Position numbers and translations under genes: made by a program
In this document: positions 1 through 7,903 of the stretch, in pieces
Layout of the letters: every line of letters starts with the position of its first letter
Position numbering within the stretch: the stretch's first letter is position 1
Assembly (NCBI GenBank): GCA_002356435.2
Contig: AP018040.2
Coordinates: 372,001 to 436,000, forward strand
Reading direction: 5' to 3'
Origin: Petrimonas sp. IBARAKI
Lineage (GTDB): Bacteria > Bacteroidota > Bacteroidia > Bacteroidales > Dysgonomonadaceae
DNA length: 64,000 bases
Notes under the pieces: model-generated
Told to the model about the DNA's origin: nothing
What the model saw: only the letters and a program-made list of their open reading frames with translations
Databases searched by the model: none

Positions 1-711
1 ATTACGGTAGGATACGGACAGTGCGGGAACCTTATTCAGGACGTCGCCGCTATCCGTTCGCTGAATATCCTCACACGCGAGTACCTCGATAAATTCGGGT
101 TCAACGATGTGCGCGTCACCACCGTTTTCCATCAATGGATGGGCGGATTTCCACAGGATGAGGCCAAGGCTTTCGGGGTAATTTCGTGGGGTGCTGCCGC
201 TGCAGTGTTGGCAAAAGCGACCAAAGTGATCGTGAAGACACCGCACGAAGCCATGGGTGTGCCCACCAAGGAAGCTAATGCCGCCGGATTACGTGCCTCC
301 AAACAGTTGGTATCGATGCTGAAAGACCAGGATTTCCGCTCTATTCCGGCAGTTGTGGCCGAAAGCGATATCATCATGAAGGAGATGCGTTGCATCCTGG
401 AAAAAGTGGAGGAACTGGGGAAAGGCGACTTTGCTGTGGGTACGGTGGCCGCATTCGAAGCCGGAGTGCTGGATGTCCCGTTTGCTCCAAGCCGGTACAA
501 TGCCGGAAAAGTGATGCCCGCCCGCGATAACGTGGGAGCGGTTCGTTTTCTCGAAACCGGTAATATGCCGTTTACGCAGGATCTGATCGATTTTCACCGT
601 CAGAAACTCGAAGAACGCGCACGGTACGAAAAACGGGCCGTCAGCTTCCAGATGGTTATCGACGACGTATATGCCATCGGCAAGGGGTTTCTCGTTGGAA
701 GGCCGAAATAA
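1..711 (+). CDS. glmE: Methylaspartate mutase (glutamate mutase) E subunit, 3' part
   Basis: The reading frame is open from base 1, so the gene starts outside the window; 236 codons plus stop are visible. Glutamate mutase is an adenosylcobalamin enzyme that rearranges L-glutamate to threo-3-methyl-L-aspartate; the E subunit forms the catalytic barrel and pairs with the small cobalamin-binding S subunit. The visible part has family-typical stretches such as [16 protein letters not shown] at the very start, [24 protein letters not shown] and, near the end, [16 protein letters not shown]. The assignment is supported by methylaspartate ammonia-lyase starting 27 bp downstream on the same strand. 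The S subunit and the MutL-like protein would be expected upstream, outside the window. Confidence 0.93.
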   Translation: MTVGYGQCGNLIQDVAAIRSLNILTREYLDKFGFNDVRVTTVFHQWMGGFPQDEAKAFGVISWGAAAAVLAKATKVIVKTPHEAMGVPTKEANAAGLRASKQLVSMLKDQDFRSIPAVVAESDIIMKEMRCILEKVEELGKGDFAVGTVAAFEAGVLDVPFAPSRYNAGKVMPARDNVGAVRFLETGNMPFTQDLIDFHRQKLEERARYEKRAVSFQMVIDDVYAIGKGFLVGRPK

Positions 712-738
712 AATGAATGTCTATCAATCTAACAGAAT

Positions 739-1956
739 ATGAAAATTACAAAACTTATCTGCGCTCCCGGGAAAACAGGTTTCTTCTTCGATGACCAGAA
801 AGCCATCAAACAGGGAGCAAAAAACGACGGAGCATTTTATGAAGGTGCGCCCGTAACGCAAGGGTTCACCGCGGTGCGTCAGGCCGGAGAGTCCGTCTCG
901 GTTATTTTTATCCTCGAAAACGGAGCTTTCGCACACGGCGACTGTGCTGCTGTCCAGTATTCGGGCACCGGTGGCCGTGATCCGCTTTTCCTTGCCGAAA
1001 ACTTCATTCCTATTATCGAAAAAGAAATTGCGCCGCTTTATGTAGGCAAAGAGATCACTACTTTCCGTGAAATGGCAGATCGCGTGGATAAAGTCAATTA
1101 CCATACAGCTATCCGCTATGGGGTTACACAGGCCTGTTTGGATGCCGTAGCAAAAAGCAAAGGGAAACTAATGGCGCAGGTGATTGCCGATGAATACGGA
1201 ACGGAAATATCGAAAACCCTTATTCCTGTTTTTTCACAGTCGGGAGACGACCGTTACCTCAATGCCGATAAAATGATTATGAAAGCTGCCGACGTCTTGC
1301 CTCATGCGCTTTTCAACCATGTAGAGACCAAAGTGGGACTGAAGGGAGAAAAAATCAAAGCGTATATCCAGTGGCTCCGGGAGCGAATCCTGAAGCTGAA
1401 GCCTTTCGACAGCTACAATCCGGTTATACACATAGACGTTTACGGAACATTGGGTATTGTCTTCGATAACAATTTCGAAGCCATTGCCCGTTATGTGGGG
1501 GAGCTGGCAGAGATAGCAAAACCGTTTCACCTGCGCGTCGAAGGCCCGGTGGATATGGGAGAGAAAGCGGCTCAGATCGACGCGCTCCGCATTATCCGCC
1601 AAACGATGGAAAAAATGGAAATTACGGCAGAGATTGTTGCCGACGAGTGGTGTAATACGCTCCAGGATGTCATCGACTTCTCCGAAAACAAGGCTGGACA
1701 CATGGCGCAAATCAAAACACCCGATCTGGGAGGAATCAACAACAGCATAGAGGCTGTGCTGTACTGCAAGCAACACCATATGGGCGCCTACCTGGGCGGA
1801 ACCTGCAACGAGACCAACCGTTCCGCCGAAATTGGAGCACACATTGCCATGGCTACTTCCCCCGTTCAATACCTTGCCAAACCCGGTATGGGCGTGGATG
1901 AAGGGTATATGATCGTTTACAACGAAATGAGCCGGATACTGGCACTTAACCCTTAA
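739..1956 (+). CDS. mal: Methylaspartate ammonia-lyase
   Basis: 405 residues, close to the 413 of the Clostridium tetanomorphum enzyme. It removes ammonia from 3-methylaspartate to give mesaconate, the second step of glutamate fermentation by the methylaspartate route. It is an enolase-superfamily protein: N-terminal capping domain, then a TIM barrel. The catalytic set is all present by position: His194 (LFNHVETKVG), metal ligands Asp233 (HIDVYG), Glu268 (RVEGP) and Asp302 (VADEW), and the base Lys326 (IKTPDLGG). These match H194, D238, E273, D307 and K331 of the clostridial enzyme with an offset of about five in the second half. It lies between the glutamate mutase gene and the cluster proteins of unknown role, all in one direction. 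Confidence 0.96.
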   Translation: MKITKLICAPGKTGFFFDDQKAIKQGAKNDGAFYEGAPVTQGFTAVRQAGESVSVIFILENGAFAHGDCAAVQYSGTGGRDPLFLAENFIPIIEKEIAPLYVGKEITTFREMADRVDKVNYHTAIRYGVTQACLDAVAKSKGKLMAQVIADEYGTEISKTLIPVFSQSGDDRYLNADKMIMKAADVLPHALFNHVETKVGLKGEKIKAYIQWLRERILKLKPFDSYNPVIHIDVYGTLGIVFDNNFEAIARYVGELAEIAKPFHLRVEGPVDMGEKAAQIDALRIIRQTMEKMEITAEIVADEWCNTLQDVIDFSENKAGHMAQIKTPDLGGINNSIEAVLYCKQHHMGAYLGGTCNETNRSAEIGAHIAMATSPVQYLAKPGMGVDEGYMIVYNEMSRILALNP

Positions 1957-1986
1957 TTCACCCAAAAATTACTAAAAGCTGAAAAA

Positions 1987-3345
1987 ATGAAAGAACTGAG
2001 AATACTTTCGCCCACAGCCATCCTCGGATACGGATTTCCGATGGAATCGTTTGAGGAAGGAATGAAACGCAAACCGCACGTTATTGCGGTAGATGCCGGG
2101 TCAACCGATCCGGGTCCCTATTACCTGGGTGCAGGGAAATCGTTTACCGACCGGAATTCGGTGAAACGCGACCTTGAGATTATGATACCTGCCGCACTGG
2201 AAGCCGGAATTCCGGTTATCGTAGGTACGGCCGGCGGTTCGGGTGCGCGTCCTCACGTGGAGTTTGCGGTGGATATCGTGAAGGAGATCGCCCGAGAGAA
2301 AAGGCTGTCGTTTAAACTCGCCATTATACAATCGGAGTTCGATAAGGAATTGGTAAAAGAGAACCTGCGCAAAGGGAACATTTCACCGCTTTATCCGGCT
2401 CCCGAAATAACCGGAGCCGATGTGGACGAATCGGTGCATATCGTAGCCCAGATGGGCGAAGAGCCGTTCATTGAAGCCTTGGAGAACGGAGCCAATGTTA
2501 TACTTGCCGGACGGAGCTACGACCCGTCGGTTTTTTCGGCGCTCGCCATTAAAAACGGTTTCAACAAAGGATTGGCCATTCATCTGGGTAAAATCTTGGA
2601 GTGCGCTGCCATTGCCGCCCTGCCCGGTAGCGGAAGTGACTGTATGTTCGGCTATTTGCACGAAGACAATTTTGTTCTCGAACCGCTCTCGCCCCTGCGT
2701 AAATGCACCACGCTCTCGGTAGCTGCACACACGCTGTACGAAAAAACCAATCCCTATGTTCTACCCGGGCCGGGGGGAGCCATCAATTTGCACGAATCAA
2801 AATTCGAGCAGATAGACGACAATAAAGTACGCGTAAGCGGAAGCCGTTTTGTACCGACCGAGGAGTATTTTGTGAAACTGGAAGGAGTTAAGCGTGTGGG
2901 ATACAGAACCATTTCGTGCGCCGGAGTGAAGGACCCGATCATGATTACGAAAATCGACAGCATTACCCAAAGCGTAAAAGAACGTGTGCAAAACAATTTT
3001 GAAACGTACGGAATTACTGACTTCTTCCTCGATTTCAAGATTTACGGGCGAAACGGCGTGATGGGCATGTTCCCCGATGCGCCACAACGTACCGGCGACG
3101 AGCTTCTTATCATCATCGAAGCTGTCGCACCCACTCAAGAGCAAGCCGATACCATTTGCGGGTTCGCACGCAGTACTATGCTGCACTTTGGTTACGAAGG
3201 CCGGATAGCCACTGCCGGAAACCTGGCATTTCCGTTTTCTCCGTCCGATTGCAAGATGGGTGAGGTGTACGAGTTCAATGTGTACCATTTGATGAAAGTG
3301 GAAGACCCCAAAAAACTTTTCCCGATAGAATATATTCACTTCTAA
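1987..3345 (+). CDS. AtuA-related (DUF1446) family protein of the methylaspartate cluster
   Basis: 452 residues of the DUF1446/AtuA family, named after a gene of acyclic terpene use in Pseudomonas; the biochemical activity is not established. Visible features are a glycine-rich N-terminal half (GTAGGSGARPH near residue 80, VDAGSTDPGPYYLGAG near 35) suggesting a nucleotide- or acyl-binding fold, and a Gly/Pro-rich LPGPGGAINLH near residue 260. No signal peptide or membrane segment. It starts 30 bp after mal and is followed by a separate DUF4387 gene; longer AtuA proteins carry an extra C-terminal domain of similar size, so the two may form one functional unit (inference). The context suggests a role in handling mesaconate, citramalate or their CoA esters, but nothing in the sequence proves it. 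Confidence 0.85.
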   Translation: MKELRILSPTAILGYGFPMESFEEGMKRKPHVIAVDAGSTDPGPYYLGAGKSFTDRNSVKRDLEIMIPAALEAGIPVIVGTAGGSGARPHVEFAVDIVKEIAREKRLSFKLAIIQSEFDKELVKENLRKGNISPLYPAPEITGADVDESVHIVAQMGEEPFIEALENGANVILAGRSYDPSVFSALAIKNGFNKGLAIHLGKILECAAIAALPGSGSDCMFGYLHEDNFVLEPLSPLRKCTTLSVAAHTLYEKTNPYVLPGPGGAINLHESKFEQIDDNKVRVSGSRFVPTEEYFVKLEGVKRVGYRTISCAGVKDPIMITKIDSITQSVKERVQNNFETYGITDFFLDFKIYGRNGVMGMFPDAPQRTGDELLIIIEAVAPTQEQADTICGFARSTMLHFGYEGRIATAGNLAFPFSPSDCKMGEVYEFNVYHLMKVEDPKKLFPIEYIHF

Positions 3346-3346
3346 T

Positions 3347-3420
3347 AGATTGATTAAGATTGAAAACGGTCAGCCAACTATCAATCTCAGTCAATCTCAG
3401 TCAACCTCATTCGATCTCAA
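3347..3420 (+). repeat. 10-bp-periodic inverted repeat between the AtuA-like and DUF4387 genes
   Basis: Two copies of AGATTGA at 3347 and 3357 are followed, after a 17-base gap, by four copies of a 10-bp unit at 3381, 3391, 3401 and 3411. The first two are identical (TCAATCTCAG); the last two differ by one or two bases. The left and right units are reverse complements, so the RNA can form two stacked 7-bp helices separated by a 3x3 internal loop. It sits inside an otherwise tightly packed operon, directly after the stop codon at 3343-3345. Confidence 0.85.
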
Positions 3421-3436
3421 TTAAACTTCAAACGAA

Positions 3437-3754
3437 ATGAAATACAACCTAACCGACGTAGCTTCCGTTATCCGGAGCAAAAATTCAGGGCCTTACGAAC
3501 TCACGTTCGACATTATTTTCAAGGAGATGGACATGTATCAGCAAGTGAAATCGGCAAAAGTGTTTACCGCGCAAATGTTTGCTCTTCTTTACCACATTCC
3601 CGAATCGCAAATCATTAGCCTGGTGCACTTCGATCCGGCCAAGGCGGTGAAAATTACGGTTGTGCGCCCCATCCCCTCCGGGGCATTGGGTGAGACCGAT
3701 GTGTACGGGGCGCAACAGCATGCGCCATTGATGAAGATGACTTTCGAATTATGA
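3437..3754 (+). CDS. DUF4387 domain protein
   Basis: 105 residues covering a whole DUF4387-type domain and nothing else. The function of the family is unknown. It has no signal peptide and no membrane helix, so a cytoplasmic location is likely. It starts 91 bp after the AtuA-like gene, across the periodic repeat, and its TGA stop overlaps the ATG of the next gene by four bases (ATGA), so translation of the two is probably coupled. Because the domain is small and stands next to an AtuA-like protein that is shorter than the longest members of its family, it may be a detached C-terminal module or partner subunit. That is inference. Confidence 0.85.
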   Translation: MKYNLTDVASVIRSKNSGPYELTFDIIFKEMDMYQQVKSAKVFTAQMFALLYHIPESQIISLVHFDPAKAVKITVVRPIPSGALGETDVYGAQQHAPLMKMTFEL

Positions 3755-4710
3755 GGGCACTGATTCAGGAATACATGGTGTCGTCGCAATATTTTGCGCC
3801 GCGCGGAAAAGAACGGTTGATGTTTCTGGGCGAACAGATTGCTCAACGGCACCTTTCCTACAACGATCGGCTGATAGGCATCGTGGGTGATGCCGGCTCT
3901 GGAAAATCATCGCTGATCAAGGGAATGTTTCCCGGCTTGGAACTAGCGAACGACGATGACGTTATCCATTCCCGGAAAATAATGCAGGTGCGCTCGCTTT
4001 CCGACGATTGGCACGATTCCACCACTTTTCATATCGATATGCGTTTCCAAACCGCTTTTACCCAGATGTTTGAAATCGTGGCGTGGGTACAAGACCTGTT
4101 GGCTCACCGGCGCAGGGTTATCGTGGAACATTTTAATCTTCTCTATCCCGCACTGGGTAGAAATGCCGATATTATCCTGGGGATTGGGGAGGAGATTATT
4201 GTGTCGCGCCCTAGTGTTTTTGGGCCGCTTCCCGAAAGTATTTACCAAATTGTGCATACTTCGCTCAAATTCCGCAAGATGGCCCATACAGCTGAAGACG
4301 TAACCATGCAGACATTGGAAGAGGACTACGGGATTACTGAAAATCGTTATTTCTCATCTGACGTTCGCAATGGCTTTGTTCTGAAATTCAAGGAGAAACC
4401 CGAAATCAACCTCGACGAGCTGGAGCAGAGAGTAAAAGAACGCCTGGCCAGGCACCTCGAGGTGTCCTATTTCGACGAAGGACACATTCGTTTGGGAGAC
4501 AAGGTTATCCCGTGCGACGGTTCCCGATTTCATGTGAGAAATACATCGGAGATTACCGATTTTTCGTTGGCCAGGCATTTCATCTTTGATGCAAAGACCA
4601 ATACCCACTGCCTGGTTGGATTGATTGACAAGTACACCGAGAACCTCGACAACCGCAATACGCAGTATTTCCTTACCCGGAAATGTAGTGGCGACAATAA
4701 CGAACAATAG
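3751..4710 (+). CDS. P-loop protein with alanyl-tRNA-synthetase-like C-terminal region
   Basis: 319 residues. A Walker A motif (GDAGSGKSSL, about residues 46-55) opens an N-terminal kinase- or GTPase-like P-loop domain of about 170 residues; a hydrophobic strand ending in VIVEHFN near residue 130 could supply the Walker B acidic residue. The C-terminal half contains HTSLKFRKMAHTAED and a Lys/Glu-rich helical part, and resembles proteins named for an alanyl-tRNA-synthetase second additional domain, which I recall from glutamate mutase clusters in Firmicutes. No substrate is known. It overlaps the DUF4387 gene by four bases and is followed one base later by the hydratase alpha subunit, so it is embedded in the pathway operon. 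Confidence 0.75.
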   Translation: MRALIQEYMVSSQYFAPRGKERLMFLGEQIAQRHLSYNDRLIGIVGDAGSGKSSLIKGMFPGLELANDDDVIHSRKIMQVRSLSDDWHDSTTFHIDMRFQTAFTQMFEIVAWVQDLLAHRRRVIVEHFNLLYPALGRNADIILGIGEEIIVSRPSVFGPLPESIYQIVHTSLKFRKMAHTAEDVTMQTLEEDYGITENRYFSSDVRNGFVLKFKEKPEINLDELEQRVKERLARHLEVSYFDEGHIRLGDKVIPCDGSRFHVRNTSEITDFSLARHFIFDAKTNTHCLVGLIDKYTENLDNRNTQYFLTRKCSGDNNEQ

Positions 4711-4711
4711 C

Positions 4712-5557
4712 ATGACAAGAAACATATCCGCATCCGCTATCACCCGTCTGGTAGAGCAACTTTGCATTGAAGCTTGCTGTGTTCTTGCTGGAGATATAAA
4801 CAACAAGCTTAAAAGCTGCTTGCAAACCGAAACATCGCCGCTCGGGAAAGAAATTCTGGGCACGCTTATTGAAAATGCCCGTGTTGCCCGGGAAGAGAGC
4901 AGCCCGATGTGCCAGGACACGGGAATGACCGTCGTTTTTGTACGCATGGGGCAAAACGTGCAGGTTACGGGTGGATTCATCGAAGATGCCATTAACCAGG
5001 GTGTACGGCAGGGATACGAAAAAGGATACCTGCGCAAATCGGTCGTGAAAGACCCGCTCCACCGAGAAAATACCCGGGACAATACACCGGCCGTTATTCA
5101 TTACGAAATCGTCCCCGGTAATGTTTTTCATATAACTGTTTCTCCCAAAGGGTTTGGCAGCGAAAACAAAAGTGCATTAAAAATGCTCACACCCAGCGAA
5201 GGCGTTGAAGGCGTGAAGCGATTTGTACTGGAGACTGTTTCGGCTGCCGGAGGGAATCCCTGCCCGCCCATTATCGTGGGTGTGGGCATTGGCGGGACGA
5301 TGGAACGGGCGGCTTATTTAAGCAAGAAAGCGTTGCTGCGGCCGCTGGATACACAAAACCCCGATTCCGCACTTGCCGCTTTGGAAGCAGAATTGCTTTC
5401 AGAAATCAATAAGATGGGAATAGGCCCTGCCGGTTTCGGAGGAACCACAACCGCACTCGGGGTAAATATACTGACCTATGCTACCCATATCGCCGGGCTT
5501 CCGGTTTCGGTAAATATCGGCTGCCACGCCACCCGGCATGCGGAGGGAAGTTTGTGA
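4712..5557 (+). CDS. Fumarase-type (class I) hydratase alpha subunit, probable mesaconase
   Basis: 281 residues when the ATG at 4712 is used; the frame is open further upstream but that part overlaps the preceding gene and does not look like the family. It is the iron-sulphur-binding N-terminal half of a two-subunit class I fumarase. Family-typical stretches include [12 protein letters not shown] (around residue 65), [14 protein letters not shown] and [14 protein letters not shown]; the Cys residues there are candidates for the [4Fe-4S] cluster. In methylaspartate clusters such enzymes hydrate mesaconate to (S)-citramalate, and the same family also hydrates fumarate, so the mesaconase call rests on context. 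The beta subunit gene follows directly. Confidence 0.9.
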   Translation: MTRNISASAITRLVEQLCIEACCVLAGDINNKLKSCLQTETSPLGKEILGTLIENARVAREESSPMCQDTGMTVVFVRMGQNVQVTGGFIEDAINQGVRQGYEKGYLRKSVVKDPLHRENTRDNTPAVIHYEIVPGNVFHITVSPKGFGSENKSALKMLTPSEGVEGVKRFVLETVSAAGGNPCPPIIVGVGIGGTMERAAYLSKKALLRPLDTQNPDSALAALEAELLSEINKMGIGPAGFGGTTTALGVNILTYATHIAGLPVSVNIGCHATRHAEGSL

Positions 5558-5580
5558 ACAGAAGCCAACAAAAACGTATT

Positions 5581-6138
5581 ATGGATAAAAAAATTCTTTG
5601 TGCCCCCTTTTCCGACGAAACCATCCGTTCGTTGAAAACGGGCGATATGGTCTACATTTCGGGAACTGTTTATACAGCCCGCGATGAGGCGCACAGACGA
5701 TTGTGCGAGATGATCCGCCGGGGCGAGCCGATGCCTTTTGATATTGAAGGGCAGGCCGTTTACTATGCCGGCCCGGCTCCTGCCAAACCGGGCAAGCCCA
5801 TAGGATCGGTAGGCCCCACTACCGGTGGGCGGATGGACGCTTATTCGCCCTCCCTCATTGCCCGCGGCCTCAAGGTGATGATCGGTAAAGGAACACGCAG
5901 TGCCCAAGTGGTAGATGCCATGAAACAATACACGGGCGTTTATTTTGCTGCAATCGGTGGCGCCGCCGCCCTCATGGCAAAATGCGTGGAAAGTGCAGAG
6001 GTTATCGCTTTTGAAGAGTTGGGCACGGAGGCTGTTCGCCGCTTAACTGTGAAAGAACTTCCCGTTGTTGTTGCGATAGACTGTCGGGGAAACGATGTGT
6101 ATAAACTGGCCCGGGAGATATACGAACAATCAATTTAA
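5581..6138 (+). CDS. Fumarase-type (class I) hydratase beta subunit, probable mesaconase
   Basis: 185 residues from the ATG at 5581. A GTG at 5554 overlapping the alpha stop codon would add nine residues that do not look conserved. It is the C-terminal half of class I fumarase, with the typical IGSVGPTTGGRMD near residue 80, followed by GKGTRS and FAAIGGAAALMAK. With the alpha subunit it should form the hydratase of the third methylaspartate-pathway step. Citramalate lyase, the next enzyme, is not encoded downstream: the following gene is yggS behind its own promoter box, so the cluster ends here. Confidence 0.9.
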   Translation: MDKKILCAPFSDETIRSLKTGDMVYISGTVYTARDEAHRRLCEMIRRGEPMPFDIEGQAVYYAGPAPAKPGKPIGSVGPTTGGRMDAYSPSLIARGLKVMIGKGTRSAQVVDAMKQYTGVYFAAIGGAAALMAKCVESAEVIAFEELGTEAVRRLTVKELPVVVAIDCRGNDVYKLAREIYEQSI

Positions 6139-6163
6139 AATACCGGGAATAAAATAAGTTGCG

Positions 6164-6171
6164 TATATTTG
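6164..6171 (+). promoter_or_regulatory. -7 promoter box TATATTTG ahead of yggS
   Basis: Matches the Bacteroidota TAnnTTTG box and lies 40 bp before the yggS start. I see no good -33 TTTG at the usual spacing, so only the -7 element is supported. Confidence 0.5.
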
Positions 6172-6211
6172 TTCTTCGGAGAGATCCGAACAGTAAATCC
6201 GAAACTTATAT

Positions 6212-6943
6212 ATGGACATCAAAAACAATATAACCGCTGTAGTTAAACGGATTGAAAACGCTTGCCTGAGTTGCGCCAGAGATCCAAAAGAAGTGAAGTT
6301 GCTGTTGGCAACAAAGACTGTAATTCCGGATAAGATAAAAATAGCCTTTGAAGCCGGACAAACATTAATCGGTGAAAACAAAGTGCAGGAGATAAAATCG
6401 AAATTCAATGAATTAGCCGGTTTTCCGCATCAAAAACACTTTATCGGACACCTGCAAACCAACAAAATCAAGGACATTCTCAACCACAATGTTACCTGCA
6501 TTCAGTCGTTAGACCGGTTTGATTTGGCAGAAAAATTGCACCAACGGTTAACTTTTGAGAAAAAGGAAATAGATGTCCTTATTCAGGTAAACACTTCTGC
6601 CGAAGAAAGTAAATTCGGAATCAATCCTGAAGACACCGTTGAGTTTATTAAACAAGTTTCTCTATTCGAAAATATTCACATCAAGGGATTAATGACCATT
6701 GGTTTGTTCAGCGCCGAAACCGAAAAGGTAAGAAAATGCTTCAGGCTATTGAAGCAGTTACAGCAGGAAACCATTCGTCAGAATATCCCGAACGTGAAAA
6801 TGAATGAACTGTCCATGGGAATGAGCGGAGACTTGGAAACCGCCATTGAGGAGGGAGCGACCATCGTGAGGGTGGGCACCGCCATTTTCGGCCACAGAAC
6901 TTATTCCGATAGCTATTATTGGAATGAAAATAAACGGAATTAA
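6212..6943 (+). CDS. yggS: YggS-family pyridoxal phosphate homeostasis protein
   Basis: 243 residues, the full length of the YggS/PROSC family of single-domain alanine-racemase-fold barrels. It binds pyridoxal phosphate and helps keep free vitamin B6 and amino-acid pools in balance; no enzymatic reaction is established. The PLP lysine lies in LLLATKTV near residue 34. Other family stretches are GENKVQE, FIGHLQTNK, VNTSAEESKFG, LMTIG and LSMGMSGDLETAIEEGATIVRVG. It starts 73 bp after the hydratase genes and is followed 13 bp later by a small exported protein. Confidence 0.95.
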   Translation: MDIKNNITAVVKRIENACLSCARDPKEVKLLLATKTVIPDKIKIAFEAGQTLIGENKVQEIKSKFNELAGFPHQKHFIGHLQTNKIKDILNHNVTCIQSLDRFDLAEKLHQRLTFEKKEIDVLIQVNTSAEESKFGINPEDTVEFIKQVSLFENIHIKGLMTIGLFSAETEKVRKCFRLLKQLQQETIRQNIPNVKMNELSMGMSGDLETAIEEGATIVRVGTAIFGHRTYSDSYYWNENKRN

Positions 6944-6956
6944 AACCAAAAACTCT

Positions 6957-7613
6957 ATGAGAAAGATATGCCTCTTTTTGTTGATCATTTTTCCGGTAAT
7001 GATGCAGGCTCAGGTGATTACTTACGACACAATCCGCGTTTCACCGGATGACGAGCGGAATATTTACAAGACACAGCGTCAGCAACAAACCGCCCAAAGC
7101 CCCATAGCCCGACAGCCGGTACTTTTGGATCGGGAATCGGCTCCGGGGTTCCGGTTCGATAAAAGCAAACTCCGTTACGGGGCCAATATCGGACTGTCTT
7201 TCAGCCGGAATTATTCGGCTTTTAATTTCGGGCCACAGGTTGGGTATCAGCTGAGCAGCCGGTTCATGGCAGGGGTAGGGATAAAGTACTACTACAATAA
7301 AGTGCGGGCATTTCAATTCAACGAAGAGTACCTATACAAGAATAATCTGCTCGGCGCTAATCTGTTCGGATATTTTTATCCGGCTAGGTTTCTGGCTCTG
7401 TTTGTCCAGCCTGAAATAAATCGTTTGTGGGCGAACCTGACCGACGAAATGACGGGTGAAGTGACTAAAAGCAGCGGTTTTGTGCCTTCATTGCTGGTAG
7501 GGGGAGGCCTGAGGTTAGGGCATTCCCACATTACGCTGAACTACGATCTGGCACAACACACCAACTCTCCCTATCCGAGGGGCTGGTTCCTGGGATTTTC
7601 AACCTTTTTTTAA
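6957..7613 (+). CDS. Exported outer-membrane beta-barrel-like protein, function unknown
   Basis: 218 residues from the ATG at 6957, which begins a clear signal peptide (MRKICLFLLIIFPVMMQAQ, cleavage after AQA/Q). The frame stays open 33 bases upstream but those codons overlap the end of yggS and would spoil the signal peptide. After a short Gln/Pro/Arg-rich linker, from about residue 70 it has alternating strands ending in aromatic residues and finishing in GWFLGFSTFF, as in small outer-membrane barrels with a C-terminal Phe. No closer family is recognised. Its stop codon overlaps the end of the convergent DUF721 gene by four bases. Confidence 0.75.
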   Translation: MRKICLFLLIIFPVMMQAQVITYDTIRVSPDDERNIYKTQRQQQTAQSPIARQPVLLDRESAPGFRFDKSKLRYGANIGLSFSRNYSAFNFGPQVGYQLSSRFMAGVGIKYYYNKVRAFQFNEEYLYKNNLLGANLFGYFYPARFLALFVQPEINRLWANLTDEMTGEVTKSSGFVPSLLVGGGLRLGHSHITLNYDLAQHTNSPYPRGWFLGFSTFF

Positions 7614-7903
7614 CGAAAAACAATATCCTTCACAATCTCCATTCCGGCGTGCTCGTTCAACTTGTCAATCAGGTTTCGTTTGTTCATAATCAATTCGGCA
7701 CGCAACACCGATGAGGAAAGCTGGACGTGTAGGACGTTCCGCCGGAAATAGACGTTTTTGGTGTAGTGAGAAACCCCTTCGCCCAGCAATTCCCTCCATG
7801 CCGAGACGGCACGGTGTTCAGCCACCGATGTCTTCAATTCCGGGTTCTCATCGAAGAATTCCGAAAGGATGGTTGCTATAGGTTGGGCGTTTTTTTTAAG
7901 CAT
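7610..7903 (-). CDS. DUF721 (DciA-like) protein
   Basis: 97 residues of the DUF721 family, which includes DciA, the helicase-loading factor of bacteria that lack DnaC and DnaI. It shows the family layout: N-terminal helix (IATILSEFFDENPEL), the conserved SAWRELLGE, then LHVQLSSSVLRAEL and a C-terminal VKDIVFR. It overlaps recF by eight bases on the same strand, an arrangement common in Bacteroidota. A role in helicase loading at replication origins is inferred from the family only. Confidence 0.85.
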   Translation of the reverse strand: MLKKNAQPIATILSEFFDENPELKTSVAEHRAVSAWRELLGEGVSHYTKNVYFRRNVLHVQLSSSVLRAELIMNKRNLIDKLNEHAGMEIVKDIVFR

